DNA of 7,986 nucleotides. Origin: SAR324 cluster bacterium (GTDB lineage: Bacteria > SAR324 > XYD2-FULL-50-16). The notes beneath the pieces were generated by a model. That model saw only the letters and a program-made list of their open reading frames with translations, searched no databases and had not been told where the DNA came from. Made by a program: the position numbers and the translations under genes. Where the stretch lies: positions 4,042 through 12,027 of the forward strand of contig NVSR01000070.1 in the NCBI GenBank assembly GCA_002401295.1, in the 5' to 3' direction. Numbering within the stretch: position 1 is the stretch's first letter; each line of letters opens with the position of its first letter. This document shows, piece by piece, positions 1-4,378 of the stretch.

Positions 1-182
1 TCTGCCTCAATGATCTCCAATGTCAGTTTTTCTTCGACAGGAGCAGGAGCCATAGTAGACTGATTCTGATTGCTGGAAGTGCCAGCATGATCTTGTGCTT
101 GGGGAGTTTTAGAACTGCTGCAGGCAGAAATCGACAAAAAGACGAATAAACCTACGGTCCAAGTTTTTAATAATGCTTTCAT
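1..182 (-). CDS. Putative lipoprotein, N-terminal part (cut by left window edge)
   Basis: An open frame starts with ATG at 180-182 and runs off the left edge with no stop, giving 60 visible residues. The first 20 form a lipoprotein signal peptide: a Lys at residues 2 and 6, a hydrophobic core (GLFVFLSIS) and a lipobox I-S-A-C, with the acylated cysteine predicted at residue 21. Ser at +2 suggests outer-membrane sorting if the usual Lol rule applies. After the cysteine comes a low-complexity linker rich in Ser, Gln, Asn, Thr, Ala and Pro, followed by the start of a more regular segment (VEEKLTLEIIEA). No family can be recognised because the folded domain lies outside the window. The start codon lacks a clear Shine-Dalgarno sequence. 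A strongly structured element lies 31 bp upstream and may be its leader. Confidence 0.75.
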   Translation of the reverse strand, partial: MKALLKTWTVGLFVFLSISACSSSKTPQAQDHAGTSSNQNQSTMAPAPVEEKLTLEIIEA

Positions 183-212
183 GATTCTTGGTGCTTGGAT
201 GGAGTTACACGT

Positions 213-301
213 CCCCACATAAGCCATGGAGTGCAACCTCCATTGAGGGAAGCGACTGGTTCTTACGGCCCAGTCGTTCGCTTCGGGTGGCTTATCAGGG
301 G
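213..301. other. Structured intergenic element, predicted three-way junction; possible leader RNA or ncRNA
   Basis: Three nested inverted repeats fill nearly all of this gap. The outer stem pairs 213-216 with 298-301 (CCCC/GGGG) and 219-225 with 289-295 (ATAAGCC/GGCTTAT), with a 2x2 mismatch between. Inside are two hairpins: ATGGAG/CTCCAT (226-231 with 238-243, 6-nt loop) and CGACTGG/CCAGTCG (253-259 with 270-276, 10-nt loop), the latter extended by GAAG/CTTC across a 4-nt bulge. Neither strand has a U-tract after the outer stem, so it is not a normal intrinsic terminator. On the minus strand it would lie in the 5' leader of the lipoprotein gene starting at 182, just after the iron-binding-protein gene. 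I could not match it to any riboswitch class whose consensus I remember. It could also be a small inverted-repeat element, but no target-site duplication is visible. Confidence 0.5.
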
Positions 302-328
302 AAGTAAAGAGAAGTTAGAAACCTAGGA

Positions 329-1342
329 CTATTTGTAACCCGCTCGTTTCATGAACTTAGTGGCCATAGCTTGGAAACGTCCGGCAAATCGTAGATTTAC
401 CTGATCCATTTTGAAGTCATCTCCCCACCACTTAGTCACTAGAGAACTAGCGCTAACCTTTGGATTGACTGGGTATTCCATATTTTCATCAGCAAACAGA
501 TTTTGAGCTTTTTCTGAACTCAAAAATTCCAATAATTTAATAGCATTTGCTTTATTTTTAGCATGCTTAGTCACACCGGCACCGGAGATATTCACATGAG
601 CACCACGACCTTCCTGGTTAGCCCAGAAGAGAGCTACTGGAAAGTTTGGATTTTTTTTCAGTTCGCGTCCCAGGTAATAAGTATTCACAATTCCCACATC
701 ACACTGACCTGCAGCGATAGCTTTAAGTACACCACTATCTTTAGGATGAATGATCGGTTCATTCTTCATCCAGTTCTCCAATACCTTGGCGGTTTCATCA
801 TAACCGGCAGAAGCAATCATCGTAGCGACGAGAGATTTATTGTATACCTTTTTAGACGTTCTTAAGCAGAGTCGTCCTTTCCACTTGGGATCACCCAAAG
901 CTTCATAAGTAGAGAGTTCTTCTGGTTTCACTCGCTCCGGGCTGTAGACGATAGTACGAGATCTCACTGTCAATCCATACCACTTGCCTTCAGGATCCGT
1001 CAGATTTTCTGGAACGTTAGTGGACAAAGTTGGAGTTTTCACTCCTTGTAAGACACCGGCATTAGCAGCATGCCAGAGGTTACCCGCATCTACAGTGATC
1101 AAGAGATCGGCTTCAGTATGACGTCCCTCATAACGCAAACGTTCTAACAGCACAGGTGCCTTAGCCGTAGTGAAGCGAACCTTGATTCCTGTCTCTTCTG
1201 TAAAAGCATCAAAAGCAGGTTTGATTAGCTTATCAATCCGAGCAGAATAGACATTCACTACTTCTTCCGCTGAAACAGGAGAAACCAACCCCATTCCCAA
1301 GGCACCAACTAACAAGGCTTTTAAAATACTCTTCTTCAACAT
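329..1342 (-). CDS. Ferric-iron ABC transporter substrate-binding protein, FutA/FbpA family
   Basis: The protein has 337 residues, the usual length for this family. A Sec signal peptide (MLKK, hydrophobic core, likely cleavage after VSA at about residue 25) sends it to the periplasm, where it would capture Fe3+ for an inner-membrane ABC importer. Family hallmarks are an N-terminal VYSAR strand (Tyr32), IVYSPE (Tyr133), the CLRTSKKVYNKSLVA region (159-173), the adjacent tyrosine pair in NTYYLGREL (Tyr222-Tyr223) that supplies iron ligands in FbpA/FutA proteins, and AHVNISGAGVTKHAKN (248-263). The ATG at 1340-1342 is preceded by a purine-rich GAGAG about 7 nt upstream. No permease or ATPase gene is adjacent, so it may work with a transporter encoded elsewhere. 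No convincing Fur box was seen upstream. Assignment to the iron-binding family is firm; the exact substrate form is inferred. Confidence 0.9.
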   Translation of the reverse strand: MLKKSILKALLVGALGMGLVSPVSAEEVVNVYSARIDKLIKPAFDAFTEETGIKVRFTTAKAPVLLERLRYEGRHTEADLLITVDAGNLWHAANAGVLQGVKTPTLSTNVPENLTDPEGKWYGLTVRSRTIVYSPERVKPEELSTYEALGDPKWKGRLCLRTSKKVYNKSLVATMIASAGYDETAKVLENWMKNEPIIHPKDSGVLKAIAAGQCDVGIVNTYYLGRELKKNPNFPVALFWANQEGRGAHVNISGAGVTKHAKNKANAIKLLEFLSSEKAQNLFADENMEYPVNPKVSASSLVTKWWGDDFKMDQVNLRFAGRFQAMATKFMKRAGYK

Positions 1343-1468
1343 GCTTCATCTCTCGATAGCTTTGATTAGAAAATACGAACAGTAAATAGTGATTCCATCC
1401 TGGATGCCACCAACTTATTTTTCATAGCTGCTCTTCTTTCAAAATATCTATTAGAAAACGAAAAGATT

Positions 1469-1474
1469 CGTCAA
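1469..1474 (-). promoter_or_regulatory. Candidate -35 element (TTGACG) upstream of the iron-binding-protein gene
   Basis: TTGACG on the minus strand matches the sigma70 -35 consensus at 5 of 6 positions. The -10 region about 17-18 nt downstream is poor (TAGATA or ATAGAT), so this is a weak prediction. The surrounding 14 bp (1465-1478) are identical to 2754-2767, where the same TTGACG forms part of a better promoter. Confidence 0.3.
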
Positions 1475-1550
1475 TACTAAACTTATTTTTTTATATTCAA
1501 AAACAAAGTTTGAGCTTCTTTATCATGAGGCTATTGGGGAGGTTTTTTTT

Positions 1551-1585
1551 ACAATCCCCTAAAAATGGGAGAGGCAGGGGATTGT
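1551..1585. repeat. Inverted repeat, 10-bp perfect stem
   Basis: ACAATCCCCT at 1551-1560 pairs perfectly with AGGGGATTGT at 1576-1585 around a 15-nt loop. It lies 23 bp downstream of the microprotein stop. On the minus strand the stem is followed by a run of eight A rather than U, so it does not fit an intrinsic terminator for that gene. It may protect a 3' end or bind a protein; its role is unknown. Confidence 0.45.
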
Positions 1586-1608
1586 GAACTTTGGATTTTT
1601 TCTCAAGC

Positions 1609-1734
1609 TCAATGGGTGAAGGGCCAGTGCCAATGTTGATCAGGATGGGTACCAAAATAGTACATTCCAAGAATCCACAGGGGAATGATTATGGTAGCAA
1701 CCAAGGTAAAAGCAATTAAAAAATTTTCCAGCAT
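1609..1734 (-). CDS. Small single-pass membrane protein with His/Trp-rich tail (41 aa)
   Basis: A 41-codon frame starts with ATG at 1732-1734 and ends with TGA at 1609-1611. A good Shine-Dalgarno sequence (AGAGG, 1741-1745) sits 6 nt before the ATG, which is the main reason to believe it is expressed. The N-terminus (MLEN) is followed by a hydrophobic helix at about residues 5-27 (FLIAFTLVATIIIPLWILG...), then a short tail HPDQHWHWPFTH containing four histidines and two tryptophans. The size and topology resemble small accessory subunits of membrane complexes such as respiratory oxidases, but no homology is recognised, so no function is assigned. The tail could bind metal or haem; this is speculation. 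It is a separate gene between the EAL gene and the iron-binding protein gene, oriented with both. Confidence 0.6.
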   Translation of the reverse strand: MLENFLIAFTLVATIIIPLWILGMYYFGTHPDQHWHWPFTH

Positions 1735-1769
1735 AACTTACCTCTTGCTATTTTTTTTACCTTTTGCAG

Positions 1770-1800
1770 CGCTTCAACGGCTGATGTTGAGCCTGAAGCG
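1770..1800. repeat. Hairpin-forming inverted repeat upstream of the microprotein
   Basis: CGCTTCA at 1770-1776 pairs with TGAAGCG at 1794-1800, and inside it GGCT (1779-1782) pairs with AGCC (1790-1793) around a 7-nt loop, with a 2-nt bulge. It lies 35-66 bp upstream of the microprotein start. No U-tract follows directly on either strand, so it is more likely a leader structure than a terminator. Confidence 0.4.
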
Positions 1801-1835
1801 TTATTGAGACTCCCCTAGAGGGTAGCATTGTGGGT

Positions 1836-1881
1836 AAAAAATAGCTCAGGCTTTGGCCAACTTCTAAGATAAGGAGCTATT
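1836..1881 (-). terminator. Candidate intrinsic terminator of the EAL gene
   Basis: On the minus strand AATAGCTC (1881-1874) pairs with GAGCTATT (1847-1840), and the stem merges directly into a U-tract (complement of the A6 run at 1836-1841). The 26-nt loop is long and contains the EAL stop codon. Stem plus U-tract fit a terminator, but the loop length and AT-rich stem make it a weak one. Confidence 0.4.
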
Positions 1882-2604
1882 GATAAAAAGAGGCCTGAAT
1901 AAAAATCCTTGCACAAAATCAAATCCCAGATCCCGCGCTATTTGTAGATCCTCTTCCTGCTCAATGCCTTCTAAAATGGTTTTTTGCCCTGTCTTCCTAG
2001 CGCAAGCCAGCAGGGATTCTAATAGAATTTTATAGTTGTTCTGACTCAACATTTTCAGCCAAATTTTATCAAATTTCAGAAAATCAACAGACAGAAAAAT
2101 GGGAAAAGATAACATACTCTCCGGCGTTCCAATATCATCTAAAGCAACGCTAATATTCTTTTCCTGGAAAGCTTGCATCATCTGCATACTGATAGCAGCA
2201 TCGTTGATACTCGTATTTTCAATGATCTCCATAATGATATTCTCCCGCTGAGACAGGAGCGTTACAAAGGGATGTTCTCCATCAACTTCCTCCTGAGCAG
2301 CATAAGCATCAGGATCTAAATTCAGAAAGAGATACTTCTTCTCTGGAGCCCTTTGAATCTGTAATTCTTTGATCAAATATTCCACTGCATAGAATTTCTC
2401 GGGCAGGCGATGCAATGCGGAAAAGACCAGCTGGGGGGAGAGGCTATTCCCCTTAGTATCATAGAAGCGAGCCAAAGCTTCGTAACCGAAAATTTGTTGT
2501 GACTCTGTATCTAAGATGGGCTGATACTCAACTCCATACCTTTGATTATCAATAATTTCAGATATAACCTTTGATAGAAAGGGAGCGTCTGTCTTGAGCG
2601 TCAT
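1864..2604 (-). CDS. EAL-domain protein, probable c-di-GMP phosphodiesterase (246 aa)
   Basis: This is a stand-alone cytoplasmic EAL domain, which in this family hydrolyses c-di-GMP to pGpG. From the chosen start, visible catalytic and metal residues are Glu42 in GYEALARF, Asn95 in LFLNLD, Glu126 in IIMEIIEN, Asp156-Asp157 in VALDDIG, Lys177 in DFLKFD, Glu212 in ILEGIE and Gln232 in FVQGF. The set is complete, so activity is plausible. Loop 6 is divergent: the usual DFGTGYSS reads DIGTPESM, which may affect metal binding or dimer coupling. The ATG at 2602-2604 is chosen because GGAG (2612-2615) lies 7 nt upstream and a good promoter sits at 2735-2763. The frame remains open upstream to a TTG at 2761-2763, which would give 299 aa with a hydrophobic N-terminus, but that TTG is inside the -35 box. 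No sensory domain is present. Confidence 0.85.
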   Translation of the reverse strand: MTLKTDAPFLSKVISEIIDNQRYGVEYQPILDTESQQIFGYEALARFYDTKGNSLSPQLVFSALHRLPEKFYAVEYLIKELQIQRAPEKKYLFLNLDPDAYAAQEEVDGEHPFVTLLSQRENIIMEIIENTSINDAAISMQMMQAFQEKNISVALDDIGTPESMLSFPIFLSVDFLKFDKIWLKMLSQNNYKILLESLLACARKTGQKTILEGIEQEEDLQIARDLGFDFVQGFLFRPLFINSSLS

Positions 2605-2611
2605 TTGTAGT

Positions 2612-2617
2612 CTCCAA
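2612..2617 (-). promoter_or_regulatory. Shine-Dalgarno sequence deciding the EAL start
   Basis: TTGGAG on the minus strand has its GGAG core 7 nt before the ATG at 2602-2604. It supports the 246-residue product over the longer TTG-initiated frame. Confidence 0.65.
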
Positions 2618-2688
2618 GGGGTACAGAAAAGGCTACCCACAGCCAACCCCAGTGGCAGAAAGTACAGTGGATACACTATCAAAAAAAG

Positions 2689-2729
2689 CAATGTGAAAGA
2701 CAATGTGAAAGACAATGTGAAAGACAATG
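2689..2729. repeat. 12-bp tandem repeat, about 3.4 copies
   Basis: The unit CAATGTGAAAGA occurs perfectly at 2689-2700, 2701-2712 and 2713-2724, followed by a partial CAATG at 2725-2729. It begins just about at the predicted transcription start of the EAL gene and so would lie in its 5' leader, 85-125 nt before the ATG. If the longer reading frame were used it would encode repeated FTLS in a hydrophobic segment; 12 bp keeps the frame either way. Perfect tandem units can change in copy number by replication slippage. Confidence 0.85.
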
Positions 2730-2734
2730 CATTT

Positions 2735-2763
2735 TGTATATGCGAAATAGTGTGATTCGTCAA
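2735..2763 (-). promoter_or_regulatory. Sigma70-type promoter of the EAL gene
   Basis: On the minus strand TTGACG (2758-2763, 5 of 6 consensus) and TATACA (2735-2740, 4 of 6) are separated by exactly 17 nt. Transcription would begin near 2728, giving a leader of about 125 nt containing the 12-bp repeats. A perfect TATAAT (2791-2796) lies further upstream but without a convincing -35 partner. Confidence 0.55.
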
Positions 2764-2858
2764 TACTCACATTTAACTTCGCATAAGTATATTATACCCA
2801 TATAAAACCTACATAATCCAGCAACACCCGTTATTTCATTGGATTACCTCAAATAAAA

Positions 2859-2868
2859 GGGGGGGGGG
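2859..2868. repeat. G10 homopolymer run
   Basis: Ten consecutive G on the plus strand. Such runs are prone to slippage in vivo and to length errors in sequencing. It lies upstream of the EAL promoter and at the 5' side of the possible plus-strand gene remnant, where its length would decide the reading frame. Confidence 0.9.
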
Positions 2869-2881
2869 ATCTCTCTTCTAA

Positions 2882-3095
2882 AGATGTGAAGTTTTGGAAG
2901 AGATCGGCAGGGTTTCCGGGCAAACCCGTGAGTTGTGTAAATTTTATGGGGATAATCTTGGGGAGAATGATTTACTGATTACTTCCACTTATCAGGATAT
3001 TCAAGCGGGCAGCCGATGATCTTGACGTCACTGGAGGGGAATTTATGATTATTACAATTCAACTGAAGAGAGTCTCACTCAGACATTGTCAATGA
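2882..3095 (+). pseudogene. Possible decayed gene remnant of unknown family
   Basis: On the plus strand, 2882-3019 is an open stretch of 45 codons ending in TGA (3017-3019), with protein-like content (for example VLEEIGRVSGQTRELCKFYG, then ENDLLITSTYQDIQAGSR). It has no ATG or Shine-Dalgarno sequence and is preceded immediately by TAA. A second open segment in another frame (DDLDVTGGEF onward) continues from 3015 to a TGA at 3093-3095. Upstream, a third frame reads SSKDVK just before the first segment. Together they look like the C-terminal end of a gene broken by two frameshifts. Its end overlaps the antisense 3' end of the MltA-like gene. I do not recognise the family. It could instead be chance open frame; the rest of the 311-bp gap holds the G10 run and small hairpins but no other gene. 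Confidence 0.3.
2910..2927. repeat. Small perfect hairpin within the intergenic region
   Basis: GGGTTT (2910-2915) pairs with AAACCC (2922-2927) around a 6-nt loop. It lies about 150 bp downstream of the MltA-like stop and has no adjacent U-tract on either strand, so it is not a standard terminator. A second imperfect inverted repeat (GATCTCTCTTC at 2868-2878 with GAAGAGATC at 2897-2905) is nearby. Confidence 0.35.
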
Positions 3096-4361
3096 AGTTG
3101 AGCCTTGTGCCGCATAACGCTGGAGGGCTACTTTTTTAGCTACAAGGAAGTAGATACGCCCAAAACTTCTCAGGCTACCCGCACTTTTCTCCGCAATCTC
3201 TCCATTTCCCCAGAAGAGGTCAACCCTGCCGGTTCCCTTGATAGCCCCCCCCGTATCCTGATTCAGCACAAAACGGGAAATTGCTTTTTTTCCATTGGCC
3301 TGCCCTTGTGAATCAAAGATCGGTACTTCCGTCACAATATAAGCCAGTCCACTTTTAGGGAAAATACTTGCATCCGTAGCCACCGAACGAAGGGGGGTTA
3401 GAGGTACGTTGATATTGCCTCTAGGTGCTTTGCCTGCTTCACCTAAACCAAAGAAAGTGTAACTTTGGTTATGGTAGAGGATGCGATCCCTTTCTTGTGG
3501 ATGATCAACCATATATTGACGAATACTGCCCATAGAGATCTCCTCCAATTCCATTTTCCCCTCATCAAGCAGCAACTTGCCAATACTGGAGTAGTTGTGC
3601 CCATTGGCACCATTATAACTAAGTTTAATCCTTCTTCCGTCAGGCAGGGCTAAAATTCCAGATCCCTGGACTTGCAAAAAGAAAAGGTCAACGGGATCTT
3701 TCATCCAGGCGATTTCCAGATTTCTCTCCGCTAGTATCTTGTCCGCCATGATTTGCCGACGAGAAAAATAGGGGACTACCTGACCGGCCTGATTACGGAA
3801 AACAATGGTTCTATTTTTCAAACTTTTGCGAAATTCCCCTAATTGCAGCACTTCCAGGTCACTGGGCTTGCGATAGACAGCTACATTATATTCTGCACTG
3901 GGGGTTAAGCTTCCTTGGAAAATGGGTTCGTAATATCCAGTATAAAGAACCTGATCACCAGGATTGGAGGCAGATTGGAAAAGATAAAATTTTTCCTCCA
4001 ACTGACGAATGAACTGCTCTTTATCATTGCTTTGGGCTAGCAGCTCCTGGAAAAGCTTGAAAGAAAGGATTAATTCTTCCGCTGTATACTTAAGTTTGCC
4101 ATAGTTAAAAGTTCGACTGGCAGGTATGCGGTTTAGATAAACTAAAGATTGGCCAATCGCATCGTGTAATGTTTTTTCCGATAAATCATCGCCCTTAAAG
4201 AAATCAGTAAAAGGCTGATCCACCAGGACCATCTGTTCCGATGAACGCTGCTGATCAATTCTATCTTGGGGAAACTGAGGTTTTTGATTCGTTTCCTTGG
4301 CGCAGCCATGTAACAAAAAGACGACACCCAAAATTAAGGTCAATAATTTTAGATAATACAT
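3075..4361 (-). CDS. mltA: MltA-like membrane-bound lytic murein transglycosylase (lipoprotein)
   Basis: The 428-residue protein would cleave the MurNAc-GlcNAc bond of peptidoglycan, leaving a 1,6-anhydro-MurNAc end, from the inner face of the outer membrane. Residues 1-20 are a lipoprotein signal with lipobox L-H-G-C (Cys20); Ala at +2 fits outer-membrane sorting. The MltA domain shows LYTGYYEP (139-146), DPVDLFFLQVQGSG (222-235), YNGANGHNYSSIG (249-261) and NQSYTFF (298-304). The C-terminal 3D domain has its three aspartates: Asp330 in VATDASIFP, Asp369 in DTGGAIKG and Asp381 in VDLFWG; one in this group is the catalytic acid/base of MltA. About 20 residues follow the usual family end (GRIYFLV), perhaps a drifted tail. 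The ATG has no Shine-Dalgarno sequence and lies 17 bp after the cyclase stop, so co-transcription with possible translational coupling is likely. No clear terminator follows. Confidence 0.92.
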   Translation of the reverse strand: MYYLKLLTLILGVVFLLHGCAKETNQKPQFPQDRIDQQRSSEQMVLVDQPFTDFFKGDDLSEKTLHDAIGQSLVYLNRIPASRTFNYGKLKYTAEELILSFKLFQELLAQSNDKEQFIRQLEEKFYLFQSASNPGDQVLYTGYYEPIFQGSLTPSAEYNVAVYRKPSDLEVLQLGEFRKSLKNRTIVFRNQAGQVVPYFSRRQIMADKILAERNLEIAWMKDPVDLFFLQVQGSGILALPDGRRIKLSYNGANGHNYSSIGKLLLDEGKMELEEISMGSIRQYMVDHPQERDRILYHNQSYTFFGLGEAGKAPRGNINVPLTPLRSVATDASIFPKSGLAYIVTEVPIFDSQGQANGKKAISRFVLNQDTGGAIKGTGRVDLFWGNGEIAEKSAGSLRSFGRIYFLVAKKVALQRYAAQGSTSLTMSE

Positions 4362-4378
4362 ATAAGTTCAAAGGGAGA

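Noticed and set aside
213..301. Hammerhead ribozyme or SAM-type riboswitch
   Set aside because: A CUGAUAA on the minus strand resembles part of the hammerhead core, but the core G and the GAAA segment are missing and the bases are used in the outer stem. No known riboswitch consensus fits.
563..865. Plus-strand frame of 100 codons inside the iron-binding protein gene
   Set aside because: It is antisense to a well-supported conserved gene, has no recognisable domain, and fits a shadow frame. The same applies to the other plus-strand frames under the MltA, cyclase and polyprenyl synthase genes.
1343..1500. Fur box upstream of the iron-binding protein gene
   Set aside because: The region is AT-rich, but no stretch approaches the 19-bp Fur palindrome closely enough to claim it.
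1551..1585. Intrinsic terminator for the microprotein gene
   Set aside because: The stem is strong, but on the minus strand it is followed by eight A, not U.
2689..2729. CRISPR-like array
   Set aside because: The units are 12 bp and directly abutting with no spacers, so this is a simple tandem repeat.
2605..2763. 53-residue hydrophobic N-terminal extension of the EAL protein starting at TTG
   Set aside because: The TTG is part of a good -35 box and has no ribosome site, while the ATG at 2604 has GGAG at the right distance. The extension is better explained as leader DNA with tandem repeats.
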